Below, piece after piece: positions 45,160 to 54,665 of a stretch of 64,000 nucleotides of DNA (the first letter of the stretch is position 1; the number at the start of each line of letters is the position of its first letter). Both the position numbers and the translations under genes were made by a program. Source of the stretch: Bradyrhizobium japonicum USDA 6 (GTDB lineage Bacteria > Pseudomonadota > Alphaproteobacteria > Rhizobiales > Xanthobacteraceae); the NCBI RefSeq assembly GCF_000284375.1, contig NC_017249.1, positions 4,690,001 to 4,754,000 of the forward strand, written 5' to 3'. The notes under the pieces are model-generated. The model was given only the letters and a program-made list of their open reading frames with translations. It had not been told where the DNA came from and did no database searches.

Positions 45160-46545
45160 TCAGATCACCCCCACCAGCCGCAACGCCACACCCGCCGCGC
45201 AACTGCCCGCCAGCACCGTGAGCATGCCGAGCTTGAATCGGAAGATCGCGGTTGCCGCCGCGATCGACAGCACGAGCGCGGGGACATCGACGCTGCTCAG
45301 CACCGGCCTGTCGAAGGACAGCGGGAAAGCGTGCACCGGAACAGTCTCGCGGAACAACGTGTGCAGCGCGAACCAAATCGAGAGGTTGAGGATCACGCCG
45401 ACGACGGCGGCGGTGATCGCACCGAGTGCGCCGGCGAGGCCCGGGTTGCCGCGCAGGCGCTCGATGTAGGGGGCGCCGACGAAGATCCAGAGGAAGCAGG
45501 GGGTGAACGTGACCCAGGTCGCAAGCAATCCGCCGAGCGTCGCCGCAAGCATCGGCGACAGGCCGCCTGGATCGCGATAGGCAGCCATGAAGCCGACGAA
45601 CTGAAGCACCATGATCAGCGGGCCCGGCGTGGTCTCGGCCATGCCGAGACCGTCGAGCATCTCGTGCGGCTTCAGCCAGTGATAATGCTCGACCGCCTGC
45701 TGCGCCACATACGCCAGCACGGCATAAGCACCGCCGAACGTGACCAGCGCCATCTTCGAGAAGAACAGCGCGATCTGGCTGAAGACGCTGGCTTGACCAA
45801 GAATCCAAAGCAGCGCGACCACCGGCACCAGCCAGAGCGCGAGCCAGAGCGCACCGACGCGGATCGCGCGCGCGGTGTTGGGGCGCACATGCTCGGGAAC
45901 GGCTTCGCCGAGCATGCTGTCGATCACGGCGGTGCCGCCGCCATGGCCGTGGCCGGCCGGGGCGAATTCCGGACGGCCGGCCCGCGCGCCGACATATCCG
46001 ATCACGCCGGCGGCGATGATGATGATCGGGAAGGGGACCGCGAAGAAGAAGATCGCGACGAAGGCGATTGCGGCGAGCGCAATCATGATGCGGTTCTTCA
46101 GCGCGCGCTTGCCGATGCGCACCACGGCCTCGATGACGATGGCGAGCACGGCGGCCTTCAGTCCGAAGAACAGCGCCTCGACGAAGCTGACATTGCCGAA
46201 AGCCGCGTAGATGTAGCTGAGGCCCATGATCGCGATGATGCCGGGCAGGATGAAGAGCCCGCCCGCCATCAGCCCGCCGGCGGTGCGATGCATCAGCCAG
46301 CCGACATAGGTGGCCAGCTGCTGCGCCTCCGGTCCGGGCAAGAGCATGCAGTAGTTCAGCGCATGCAGGAATCGGCCTTCGGAGATCCAGTTCTTCTCCT
46401 CGACCAGGATGCGGTGCATCACCGCGATCTGGCCCGCGGGGCCGCCAAAGCTCAGGCAGGCGACGCGGAGCCAGACGCGGAAGGCCTCGGCGAAGCTGAT
46501 GCCGTGACCGGCATCAGCTCCTGCTTGAAGGTTACGGGCGTCCAT
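45160..46545 (-). CDS. chrA: Chromate efflux transporter ChrA (long, two-domain form)
   Basis: A 461-residue membrane protein of the CHR family, expected to export chromate. Two homologous halves each show a glycine-rich start and PG motif: SFGGPAGQIAVMH and LPGPEAQQLATYVGW in the first; ALVTFGGAYAVLAYV and TTPGPLIMVLQFVGF in the second. The ATG at 46545 overlaps the chrB stop by one base, so the genes are coupled. Confidence 0.95.
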   Translation of the reverse strand: MDARNLQAGADAGHGISFAEAFRVWLRVACLSFGGPAGQIAVMHRILVEEKNWISEGRFLHALNYCMLLPGPEAQQLATYVGWLMHRTAGGLMAGGLFILPGIIAIMGLSYIYAAFGNVSFVEALFFGLKAAVLAIVIEAVVRIGKRALKNRIMIALAAIAFVAIFFFAVPFPIIIIAAGVIGYVGARAGRPEFAPAGHGHGGGTAVIDSMLGEAVPEHVRPNTARAIRVGALWLALWLVPVVALLWILGQASVFSQIALFFSKMALVTFGGAYAVLAYVAQQAVEHYHWLKPHEMLDGLGMAETTPGPLIMVLQFVGFMAAYRDPGGLSPMLAATLGGLLATWVTFTPCFLWIFVGAPYIERLRGNPGLAGALGAITAAVVGVILNLSIWFALHTLFRETVPVHAFPLSFDRPVLSSVDVPALVLSIAAATAIFRFKLGMLTVLAGSCAAGVALRLVGVI

Positions 46546-47363
46546 CACGTCTTCACCTTGTTGGTCGGCCAGTTGTGGGTCTCGGCCGTAGCGTCGCGGC
46601 ACCAGCGGTAGAAGGCGTCGTAGAGCAGCATGCCGGCCTCTAACTGTTCGAGGTCGTCGTCATACATCCGCGACAGCCCGAGCGAGGCCGCGAGCAGGCC
46701 GGGGGCTTCCGGCGCGAGGTCGGGCCGCGCGGTGTCGGCGCCACGGACCAGCGTCGCGAGCCGGAGCAAAGGCGGCGTTGCGATCCCGAATTCCTCGATC
46801 ATCACGTCGAAGGTGCAGAGCTCGCCGCGGTGACTCCAGAACACGTTCTCGATGTCGAATGGCGCCGCGTTGAAACGCTCGCCCACGGCGACGACCTCGG
46901 ACGGCGCGACAAACAAGAACACCGCGTTGGGATCGACGAAACGGCGGATCAGCCAGGGGCAGGCGATGCGGTCGACCTTCGGCCGGGCCCGCGTCACCCA
47001 GACCGTGCGCCCCTTGGCGTCGCGCGGCGGCAGCTTGCGCGTGTCGAGCAGCGGCAGCTTGGCTGCTTTCCAGCCTTCGAAACCTTCTTCCAGGGTCTCC
47101 GCGTCAGCACCGAGCTGCCTCAGCCAGGCGGCCGTGCCCTGTGCGAGCTTGGCGCCGCGCAGGCAGGAGACGATGGCGGAACGGCCGGCAAACTCACTGC
47201 CCCATTCCGCAACGGTTTCGTGGCTGAGCTTGATGGAGCCGGGGATCAGTCGCCGGTCGGCGGCAAAATCCTCTTCCGTCCGCACGTCGATCAGGACAGG
47301 CGCGTTCGCCGTGCCGATCAGCCTTGCCAATTTGTCAGATGATATGGTCGTGAACGTAGACAT
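46545..47363 (-). CDS. chrB: Rhodanese-ChrB fusion, chromate resistance protein
   Basis: A 272-residue protein with an N-terminal rhodanese domain (about 1-110; Cys67 in SCLRGA is the usual catalytic cysteine position) fused to a ChrB C-terminal domain (about 140-272; VTRARPKVDRIACPWLIRRF). ChrB regulates or supports chromate resistance and lies just upstream of chrA. A GAGGACG ribosome site precedes the ATG at 47363. The rhodanese fusion suggests handling of reduced sulfur in the chromate response, an inference. Confidence 0.92.
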   Translation of the reverse strand: MSTFTTISSDKLARLIGTANAPVLIDVRTEEDFAADRRLIPGSIKLSHETVAEWGSEFAGRSAIVSCLRGAKLAQGTAAWLRQLGADAETLEEGFEGWKAAKLPLLDTRKLPPRDAKGRTVWVTRARPKVDRIACPWLIRRFVDPNAVFLFVAPSEVVAVGERFNAAPFDIENVFWSHRGELCTFDVMIEEFGIATPPLLRLATLVRGADTARPDLAPEAPGLLAASLGLSRMYDDDLEQLEAGMLLYDAFYRWCRDATAETHNWPTNKVKT

Positions 47364-47416
47364 GATGCGTCCTCGCATAAACCGAACGGGACGCGATACT
47401 TGGGCATGTCGCCTCG

Positions 47417-47439
47417 TGGGGAGATCGCTCAAATCCCCA
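47417..47439. promoter_or_regulatory. TGGGGA-N11-TCCCCA inverted repeat between chrB and dmeF
   Basis: A perfect six-base inverted repeat in the 196-base divergent gap, 54 bases upstream of chrB and about 121 upstream of dmeF. G/C-tract palindromes are typical of metal-responsive CsoR/RcnR-type operators, but no such regulator gene lies next to it here. Confidence 0.3.
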
Positions 47440-47559
47440 TAGGCCAATTACAGCGAAACTAAACGGAACTGTCAATCCACGGAGCGATTGCGCCTTAGAA
47501 AACAGGTCGCCGCCAGTCTATAGTGCGCGCCGACAGACCTGAATCTTCTGGAGAATTTG

Positions 47560-48534
47560 ATGCATTCCCACTCCATTGAACAATGGACCCATGACCACGC
47601 CTTCCTCGGCGAGAGGCACGACGAGAACGAGCGGCGCACCTGGCTCGTGGTCGTCCTGACCCTGGTGATGATGGTCGGCGAGATCGTGGCCGGCTCGCTG
47701 TTCGGCTCGATGGCACTTTTGGCCGACGGCTGGCACATGGGCACGCATGCGGCGGCGCTCGGGATTGCCGCCTTTGCCTACCGCTTCGCGCGCCGGCATC
47801 TGGGGAACTCGCATTTCACTTTCGGCACCGGCAAGTTCGGCGATCTCGCCGCCTTCTCCAGCGCGATCATCCTGGGCCTGATCGCGGTCGAGATCGCCTA
47901 TGAGAGCGTGCTGCGGCTGTTCACGCCGGTGCCGATCGTCTATGGCGAGGCGATTGCGGTCGCCGCCCTCGGCCTCTGCGTCAACCTCGCCAGCGCGTGG
48001 CTGCTGCGCGACAGCCATGATCACCATCATCACGGACATGACCACGGCCATGGGCATGCGCATGATGATCACGACGATCATGACCACGATCACGGTCATC
48101 ACGGTCATCACCACGACAACAATCTTCGTGCGGCCTATGTCCACGTCATGGCCGATGCGGCGACCTCGGTGCTGGCGATCGCAGCGCTGGTGGTCGCGAT
48201 GTATTCGGGATGGGTCTGGGCCGATCCGGCCGTCGGCCTGATCGGCAGCGCCGTGATCGCGAGCTGGGCGTTCGGCCTGGTCAAGACGTCAGGCGCGGTG
48301 CTGCTCGACGTCCGCGCAGACGAGAAGCTCGAACGCACTATCCGCGCCCGCATGGAGGTCGGAGAGGACCGCGTCACCGACCTGCATCTCTGGCAGGTCG
48401 GGCCCGGCCATTGCGCCGTGCTGGTCTCGGTGGTGTCGGACAAGCCGGAGCAGCCGGCCGTCTACAAGAAGCGGCTCGCTGGGCTGAAGGGCCTGAGCCA
48501 CGTCACGGTCGAGGTCGAGACCTGCCCGCATTGA
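47560..48534 (+). CDS. dmeF: DmeF-type CDF divalent metal exporter
   Basis: A 324-residue cation diffusion facilitator of the DmeF group, linked to cobalt/nickel efflux in rhizobia and Cupriavidus. Metal-site residues: ADGWH (Asp56, His59) in TM2 and HVMADAATS (His195, Asp199) in TM5. A His-rich cytoplasmic loop at 153-186 contains more than 15 histidines. The ATG at 47560 follows TCTGGAGAA. It diverges from chrB, forming a small metal-resistance cluster. Confidence 0.92.
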   Translation: MHSHSIEQWTHDHAFLGERHDENERRTWLVVVLTLVMMVGEIVAGSLFGSMALLADGWHMGTHAAALGIAAFAYRFARRHLGNSHFTFGTGKFGDLAAFSSAIILGLIAVEIAYESVLRLFTPVPIVYGEAIAVAALGLCVNLASAWLLRDSHDHHHHGHDHGHGHAHDDHDDHDHDHGHHGHHHDNNLRAAYVHVMADAATSVLAIAALVVAMYSGWVWADPAVGLIGSAVIASWAFGLVKTSGAVLLDVRADEKLERTIRARMEVGEDRVTDLHLWQVGPGHCAVLVSVVSDKPEQPAVYKKRLAGLKGLSHVTVEVETCPH

Positions 48535-48620
48535 TGTGATCCGCCGAAACGGAATTCGGCGGCGCGGCCGGGGTTGATCCTCGGTCGCAGCCGTACAGGG
48601 CTCAGCAAGAGGGACCACGG

Positions 48621-49454
48621 ATGATTTCAGGGATGAAGTTTGCTCTCGCCGTCGCCGCGCTGGCTCTGTCCGGCCACGCGGCCGTTGCGCAATCCGAGAA
48701 ATCGGGCGTCGAAAAGCTCTACGTCCTCAATTGCGGGGAGGGCACCGCCGGGGACATCTCGCGCTGGACGCCCGGCCTGAACGAGGGCAAGTCGATGGAC
48801 TTCGTCGACAGCTGCTATCTCATCAAGCACAGCAGCAAGGGCTGGTTCCTGTGGGACACCGGCATCGCCGATGCCGTCGCCGCCATGCCGAATGGCCTTG
48901 TCCCCGCCGATTCCAAGGCGGTCACCTGGCGCCGGCCGAAGACGTTGGCCGCCCAGCTCGAACAGCTCGGCCTCAAGCCGGATGACATCAAGGCGATGGC
49001 GGTGTCGCATACGCACCCCGACCACACCGGCAATGTCGAGCTGTTTCCGCAGGCCACGCTCTACGTGCAGAAGGCCGAATATGACTGGCCCGGCGCCAAC
49101 AACGAACCGCGCTTCAAGCCCTCGCATCCGGTCGAGTTGCTCGCGGGTGACAAGGACGTGTTCGGCAACGGCAGCCTGACCATCCTGTCGACGCCCGGCC
49201 ACACGCCGGGACACCAGTCGCTGCTGGTGAAACTGCCGAAGACCGGCGCCGTGGTGCTGTCGGGCGACGCCGTCCACTTCAAGGACAATTGGGACAATCG
49301 CCGCGTCCCGAGCATGAACGCCAACAAGGACCAGAGCGCGGCTTCGATGCAGAAGATCGCGGACACGCTGACCAAGGAGAAGGCGCAGCTCTGGATCAAC
49401 CACGACAAGGCCCAGCGCGACAGCCAGAAGATGGCGCCTGAGTTTTACGACTAA
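48621..49454 (+). CDS. Secreted metallo-beta-lactamase-fold hydrolase, N-acyl homoserine lactonase family type
   Basis: A 277-residue exported protein with a signal peptide (ending AAVAQS) and the HxHxDH metal motif HTHPDHTG (His130-His135), plus TPGHTPGHQS and SGDAVHF. It matches the lactonase-like branch of the superfamily, whose members can open acyl-homoserine lactones. A periplasmic location is unusual for known quorum-quenching lactonases, so the substrate is uncertain. It follows dmeF by 86 bases. Confidence 0.85.
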   Translation: MISGMKFALAVAALALSGHAAVAQSEKSGVEKLYVLNCGEGTAGDISRWTPGLNEGKSMDFVDSCYLIKHSSKGWFLWDTGIADAVAAMPNGLVPADSKAVTWRRPKTLAAQLEQLGLKPDDIKAMAVSHTHPDHTGNVELFPQATLYVQKAEYDWPGANNEPRFKPSHPVELLAGDKDVFGNGSLTILSTPGHTPGHQSLLVKLPKTGAVVLSGDAVHFKDNWDNRRVPSMNANKDQSAASMQKIADTLTKEKAQLWINHDKAQRDSQKMAPEFYD

Positions 49455-49529
49455 CGTTTGCGCCGGGGCTGCTGCCATGACGCTGGCAGCAGCAGCGTGC
49501 TACGGCCCGGGAAAGCTCCGCGACAGGAG

Positions 49530-50414
49530 ATGATCGTGGGAGAGTGGGCCGGGGTTGCGATCGCGCTGGCGTCGAGCAGCCTCGGCGGCACCGCCGCGGC
49601 GATCACCCGCTATCTCGTCGGCGGCGCCGATCCCGTTCTGCTGGCGATCCTGCGCTGGGGGATCGGCTTTCTCTGTCTGTTGCCTTGCGCGCTGCTGCTT
49701 GGCGTGCGCTGGCCGCAGCGGCCCGACTGGCCGGCGGTGGCGCTGCTCGGCATCTGCTTCTTCGGCCTGTTCTTCATCCTCTACAATATCGCGGTGTCCT
49801 ACACGACCGCCGCGCGCGCCAGCCTCGCGCTGGCGACGCTGCCGCTCCACACCATGGTGGTCGGTGCGATCCTCGGCGTCGAGCGGTTGACGGTTCGCAA
49901 GATCATTGGCGTCGGCATCGCCGTGCTCGGTGTGACAGCCGCGCTGGCCGCGGGGCTCGCCCAGAGCCCGCCCGGCGCCTGGCGCGGCGAACTGATCATG
50001 ACTGGTGCCGTGTTCTGCATGGCGTTCTACAACGTGCTGTCGCGCCCGCTGATGCAGCGCTCCAGCGCGCTTGGCTTCCTTACCGTCGGCATGGGCGCGG
50101 GCGCTGTCGTGCTGGTGCTGGCGGGACTCGTGAAGGGCAGCTTTGCGGCGCTCGATCACTTCACGCCGGGGCAATGGATCGCCGGCATCTATCTCGGCGC
50201 CGGCGGCGGCGCGCTCGCCTTCATCCTCTGGGTGATGGCGCTGGCGCGGGCGACGCCGACCCGCGTTGCCAACACCATGACGGTCAATCCGATTGCCGCG
50301 ACCTTGCTGGCGGCGCTGCTCATCGGCGAGCCGATCACGGCAAACCTTCTGATCGGGCTGATTGCCGTGTTCGCCGGCATCTTTATCGCGACCAGCCAGG
50401 CGAAGCCGGCCTAG
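49530..50414 (+). CDS. DMT superfamily transporter (EamA)
   Basis: A 294-residue permease with ten predicted helices in two EamA repeats, members of which export metabolites such as amino acids. Start choice: ATG at 49530 touches the AGGAG, while GTG at 49536 has a six-base spacing, so GTG is likely. It overlaps the convergent small gene by four bases at its end. Confidence 0.88.
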   Translation: MIVGEWAGVAIALASSSLGGTAAAITRYLVGGADPVLLAILRWGIGFLCLLPCALLLGVRWPQRPDWPAVALLGICFFGLFFILYNIAVSYTTAARASLALATLPLHTMVVGAILGVERLTVRKIIGVGIAVLGVTAALAAGLAQSPPGAWRGELIMTGAVFCMAFYNVLSRPLMQRSSALGFLTVGMGAGAVVLVLAGLVKGSFAALDHFTPGQWIAGIYLGAGGGALAFILWVMALARATPTRVANTMTVNPIAATLLAALLIGEPITANLLIGLIAVFAGIFIATSQAKPA

Positions 50415-50602
50415 CTGCGCGGTGCCGTGACCGGGGGCGGGCTGGCGTCCGGTGTCTTCTTCGGCTTGAGCGTGCCGGCGTAGAACGAGAGCAGCCAGAC
50501 CAGGATGATGGCGAGGAGATAGACGCCCCAGGCCTGTGGCGGCGTGGTTGCCCAGCGCAGCAGGCCTTTGAAGGTGCGGGGCGGGCTGTTGTCTTCGCTC
50601 AT
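50411..50602 (-). CDS. Small single-pass membrane protein
   Basis: A 63-residue protein with one membrane helix (about 24-43; GVYLLAIILVWLLSFYAG), a basic-free polar N-terminus and a proline-rich C-terminal tail (ASPPPVTAPRS). Unknown function. It lies 31 bases downstream of the MFS transporter gene on the same strand. Confidence 0.65.
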   Translation of the reverse strand: MSEDNSPPRTFKGLLRWATTPPQAWGVYLLAIILVWLLSFYAGTLKPKKTPDASPPPVTAPRS

Positions 50603-50633
50603 GGCCCGCTTGTGCGCGAATGCGGCTGCGCGG

Positions 50634-51788
50634 TCAATCCGGCCGCCGTTCGGCGCGGATCAGGAACAGCGCCGCCAGCGCCGAGAGGCTGAGCGCGGAG
50701 GAGACCATCAGCACCTTGGCGCCCATGACATCGATGAGCAGGCCGAAGGCCAGCGGCGCCACGGCCTGCGCCATCCGTGCCGGCGCGCCGATGATGCCGA
50801 GGCGGTAGCCGAAATCTTTCGGGCCGAAGATCGACAGCGGCAGCGTGCCGCGCGCGATCGTGAGAATGCCGTTGCCCGAGCCGTGGAGCAGCGCAAACGC
50901 GCTCGCAGCAGGCGCGCCGAAGATGGCGACGACGGCGGCGCCGAGCGGGTGGGTGACGCAGGCAAGGCGCGTCGACCACAGCGGATGGAAGCGGCTCAGA
51001 AAGCCCGCTTCGAGAATACGCGCGGCCACCTGTGCCGGGCCGATCAGCGCGCCGGCCGCGATGGCCTCGACATGCGTCGCGCCTGTGGCCTCCAGCAGGC
51101 GCGGGAAATGGACGGCCATCGCGCCGGTGACGGTCCAGACCGCCGCGAAGACGAAGGCGAGCAGCACCATGGTGCGGTCGAGCGGCAAATGCGGCTTCTC
51201 GGCCGCCGCCGCCTGCCTGGCGCCCTTGATCGCCGGCAGCATGAAGAAGTTCAGGGGCAGGCCGATCAGGATGTTGGCGGCCGCCCAGGCAAAACAGGTC
51301 TCGCGCCAGCCGATATGGGACAGGCCCCAGGCGGTGAGGGGCCAGCCGACGGTGGAGGCGAAGCCTGCCATCAGCGTGATGCCGGTGATAGGCCTGCGCG
51401 CCTCGGTGCCGTAGATGCGGCTGAGCGCGGCGAAGGCGGCATCGTACAGCCCCATCGCCATGCCGATGCCGAGCACGAGCCAGGCGAACGCCATCACCGC
51501 CAATGAGTGCGAGAGGCCGAGCAGGACGAGACCGGCGGCCATCGTGAGGTTCGAGACCGACAGCACCTGCCGGCCCCCGAACAGATCGATCTGCCGCCCG
51601 ATGCGCGGGCCGAGCATCGCGGAGATCACCAGCGAGGCCGAGAACGCGCCAAAGATCCAGTTGGAGGAGACGCCGAGGTCGCGCGCCATGGGATCGGCGA
51701 GCAGCGCCGGCAGGTAGTAACTGGAAGCCCAGGCCAGGGTCTGCGTGGTGCCGAGCGCCAGGATGATCGGAAGCTGGCGCTGGCTCAT
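50634..51788 (-). CDS. MFS transporter
   Basis: A 384-residue major facilitator with twelve predicted helices; the loop motif GPRIGRQIDLFGGRQV between TM2 and TM3 is the MFS signature. The substrate is unknown. It lies divergent from the adenylate cyclase gene (175-base gap). Confidence 0.9.
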   Translation of the reverse strand: MSQRQLPIILALGTTQTLAWASSYYLPALLADPMARDLGVSSNWIFGAFSASLVISAMLGPRIGRQIDLFGGRQVLSVSNLTMAAGLVLLGLSHSLAVMAFAWLVLGIGMAMGLYDAAFAALSRIYGTEARRPITGITLMAGFASTVGWPLTAWGLSHIGWRETCFAWAAANILIGLPLNFFMLPAIKGARQAAAAEKPHLPLDRTMVLLAFVFAAVWTVTGAMAVHFPRLLEATGATHVEAIAAGALIGPAQVAARILEAGFLSRFHPLWSTRLACVTHPLGAAVVAIFGAPAASAFALLHGSGNGILTIARGTLPLSIFGPKDFGYRLGIIGAPARMAQAVAPLAFGLLIDVMGAKVLMVSSALSLSALAALFLIRAERRPD

Positions 51789-51963
51789 CTTGGTGCGATT
51801 CTGGTCGCGGTGTGCGGCGGTGTCATCGGTTGCATTTGCGGCCCGCGGCGAGAGCGCGTCAACAGCGCCTGCGGCATATTCGACCTGCTGCGGGCGGGAG
51901 CCTTGGTTGCGCAGCGTTCGCGCGCGGCCTTTCGCTCGTCACGAATGCACGCCATAATGGCGT

Positions 51964-53223
51964 ATGCAATTGACCTCGCGCCTCGCGCTGATGAACTGGC
52001 TGACCGGCCAGGGGCTCACGGGCCTGCCCGAAAACGAACTGCTCCGCGGGTTCTGCGAGCGCTGCCGCGCCGAGGGCCTGGAACTCTCGCGCGCGCTGGT
52101 CGTGATCGACACGCTGCATCCGATCTATGAGGGGCGCGGCTTCCGCTGGAGCGACCGAGCCAGCAACGAGAGCGAAATGTTCGAATACGGCTCGACCGCC
52201 GAGGGCGATGCCGCCAAGAGCTGGCGCCGCTCGGTGTTCTTCCACATGCTCGAGCACGGCCACGACGAGATGGTGATTGATCTCGCCGATGCGCCGTCGA
52301 TGGACTTCTCGCAGATCGGCGAACTCGCCGAAAAGGGCCACAAGCACTATCTCGCCTTCGTGCATCGTTTTGGCGAGAACGGTGCGCTCGGCCTGATGGA
52401 TTGCCTCTACTCCTGCTGGACCACGCGCCGCGACAGCGGCTTCTCCGAACCCGAGCTCGAATCTCTGCGCGATCTCGTGCCGGTGCTGGGGCTCGCGATC
52501 AAGTCGGCGCAGCAGGTCGACATCGCGCGAACGCTCGGCCGCGTCTATCTCGGCCGCGATGCCTCCGCGCAGGTGCTGGGCGGGCGCATCACGCGCGGCG
52601 TCACCGAGCGCATCAACGCCGTGCTGTGGTATTCGGATCTGCGCGGCTCGACCGGGATCAGCGAGAGCATCGGCCCCGACGAGATCATCCCGTTCCTCAA
52701 CGACTATGCGCAGGCCGTGATCGACGCGATCCACGATGCCGGCGGCGACGTGCTGAAGCTGATCGGCGATGGCGTGCTCGCGATGTTCTGGGGGGAGGAC
52801 ATGTCGGACGCGCGGCGCGCTGCGCTGCGCGCCGAGCACCTGTTCCGCAAGAACGTCGCTGCGCTGAACAAGCGGCGGGAGGCCGATGGCCGCCCCACAA
52901 CGTCGGCCTATATCGGCCTGCATGTCGGCGAAGTCTTTTACGGCAATATCGGCAGCGCGGACCGGCTCGACTTCACCGTCGTCGGCCCCACCGTCAACGA
53001 GGTCAGCCGCATCGCCTCGATGAGCCGCTCGGTCGACCGCGAGCTGCTGGCCTCGGCCGAGTTCTACAAGGGTCTGGACGCCACCGGCCGCCGCTACCTC
53101 GTCTCCACCGGACGCTATGCGCTGCGCGGCATCGGCCGCGCGCAGGACCTCTACACGCTCGATCCCGAGGTCGATACGAGCGAGCCGGTGACCGGGAGCT
53201 ACGAGCGGTATCTGGCGAATTAG
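51964..53223 (+). CDS. Class III adenylate cyclase with unclassified N-terminal sensor region
   Basis: A 419-residue protein with a C-terminal class III cyclase domain (about 215-395). Metal-binding Asp225 (WYSDLRGST) and Asp269 (LIGDGVLAMF) are present; Lys265 and Asp336 match the ATP-specific pair, and Asn345/Arg349 (GPTVNEVSRI) the transition-state pair, so cAMP synthesis is predicted. The first 210 residues contain no predicted membrane helix and I cannot name their domain; they likely sense a cytoplasmic signal. Confidence 0.9.
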   Translation: MQLTSRLALMNWLTGQGLTGLPENELLRGFCERCRAEGLELSRALVVIDTLHPIYEGRGFRWSDRASNESEMFEYGSTAEGDAAKSWRRSVFFHMLEHGHDEMVIDLADAPSMDFSQIGELAEKGHKHYLAFVHRFGENGALGLMDCLYSCWTTRRDSGFSEPELESLRDLVPVLGLAIKSAQQVDIARTLGRVYLGRDASAQVLGGRITRGVTERINAVLWYSDLRGSTGISESIGPDEIIPFLNDYAQAVIDAIHDAGGDVLKLIGDGVLAMFWGEDMSDARRAALRAEHLFRKNVAALNKRREADGRPTTSAYIGLHVGEVFYGNIGSADRLDFTVVGPTVNEVSRIASMSRSVDRELLASAEFYKGLDATGRRYLVSTGRYALRGIGRAQDLYTLDPEVDTSEPVTGSYERYLAN

Positions 53224-53251
53224 GCTGACTGCTGCATCAGACGCGGCGGCA

Positions 53252-54499
53252 CTAACACCGCGCCGCCACCGCCTCGTCGCCCACCATGGCCGGCTGCCGA
53301 TCCAGCGCCACGGCGGGAGAGAGCCAGATCACCAGCGCCTGCGCGCCGAACACGGCGGCTGCGAGATACAGACAGGCTTCCGCGCTCCAGAGGCCGCCGA
53401 CGATCGCGCCCAGCGCCGAGCCGAGCGGGCGGGCGCCGTAGCTCATGATGTTGATGGCGGAGACGCGACCGAGCAGGCGCGGCGGCGTCACGGATTGGCG
53501 CAGGGTCGTGGTCGAAATCACCCAGAGGATCGGCCCGACGCCGAGCAGGAAGAAGCTCAAGGCCGCGAGCCAGGGCGAGGGGACCAGCACCGTCAGCGCC
53601 ATCACTACGGCGGCGACGAAACCCGTGACCGGGCCAAGGCCGACGACCGTGCCGAAGGCGATGCGCTTCATCACGCGCGTGGCGAACAGCGCGCCGATCA
53701 CCATGCCGACGCCGTACATCGTCAGCACGGTGCCGACGCCTGCGGCCGTCAGGCCGAGATGGCGCACCGCATAGGGCACGAACACGGCGATCTGGAGGAA
53801 CCAGCCGGTGTTGAAGATGAACTGGGTGATGAACACCGGCCGCAGCAGCGGATGGTGGAACACGAAGGCCGCGCCCTCGCGGATGTCCTGGAACGGATGG
53901 CGCCGCGGCGAGGGCGTCCGGGTGGGCTCGTAGATGCCGGAGAGCAGCACGACGGCGATGGCCGAAAGCGCCGCGGCGAAGCCGAAGGCCGGGCTCGCGC
54001 CCCACCAGCCGACCAGCGCGCCGCCGAGCGCAGGCCCGCTTGCAAAGGCGATGGTGCGGGCGAGCTCGATGCGGGCATTTGCCGACGGCAACAGCTCCGC
54101 GCTCACCAGCGAGGGCACCAGGGCCGGCGCCGCCACGCTGTAGACGACCGTGCCGCATACGGCGGCAAAGCCGAGCAGAGCCAGCAGCGGCAAATTGAGC
54201 GCGCCAAGTGTGAGCAGCAGCACGATGGCCGCCAGCGCGACCGCGCGCAAAGCTTCGGCACCGGCCATCACCGAGCGGCGGGAGATGCGGTCGGCGAGCA
54301 GGCCCGCCGGAATGGCGAACAGGACGAAGGGCAGGGTGAGGGCGGTCTGGAGCAGGCCGGTCTGGCCTTCGGCAACACCCAGCGTGAGCACGGCGACGAT
54401 GGGGGCCGCCGCCAGCGCGATCTGCTCGGCCGATTGCGCCGCCAGGTTGGACCAGGCGAGGCGGTTGAAGGTGTCGGGGAGGCGAAGCGGGTTTGACAT
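53252..54499 (-). CDS. MFS transporter, second
   Basis: A 415-residue MFS permease with twelve predicted helices; [18 protein letters not shown] after TM2 is the signature loop. The ATG at 54499 ([10 protein letters not shown], behind AGGAA) is chosen; a long upstream in-frame extension is rejected. The pattern resembles multidrug or enterobactin-type exporters, but the substrate cannot be read. It diverges from mntH. Confidence 0.88.
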   Translation of the reverse strand: MSNPLRLPDTFNRLAWSNLAAQSAEQIALAAAPIVAVLTLGVAEGQTGLLQTALTLPFVLFAIPAGLLADRISRRSVMAGAEALRAVALAAIVLLLTLGALNLPLLALLGFAAVCGTVVYSVAAPALVPSLVSAELLPSANARIELARTIAFASGPALGGALVGWWGASPAFGFAAALSAIAVVLLSGIYEPTRTPSPRRHPFQDIREGAAFVFHHPLLRPVFITQFIFNTGWFLQIAVFVPYAVRHLGLTAAGVGTVLTMYGVGMVIGALFATRVMKRIAFGTVVGLGPVTGFVAAVVMALTVLVPSPWLAALSFFLLGVGPILWVISTTTLRQSVTPPRLLGRVSAINIMSYGARPLGSALGAIVGGLWSAEACLYLAAAVFGAQALVIWLSPAVALDRQPAMVGDEAVAARC

Positions 54500-54620
54500 G
54501 GCGCATTTCCTGCAAAGTCGTGTTGGCGCCAGTATCCGCCCCCGAGGACGGCCAAACCCACCCGCTTCCCGACAGGGCGGCGAATACCGCCCGGCCGGGA
54601 ACTCATGCGGCCAGATGCAG

Positions 54621-54637
54621 TTGCAAATGAGTTGCAA
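54621..54637. promoter_or_regulatory. Candidate Mur/Fur-type operator upstream of mntH
   Basis: TTGCAAATGAGTTGCAA: two copies of the self-complementary hexamer TTGCAA separated by five bases, 28 bases before the mntH start. It resembles the TGCAA-based operators bound by the manganese regulator Mur in rhizobia, where mntH is a known target. No regulator gene is in the window. Confidence 0.5.
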
Positions 54638-54665
54638 TAAGCTTCGACTTCGGTATTCTGCCGCT

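Noticed and set aside
47711..48130. Short repeated CAT/GATCAC tracts in dmeF as a tandem repeat array
   Set aside because: These are codons of the His-rich loop within a normal frame; no regular unit length, so not a CRISPR or minisatellite.
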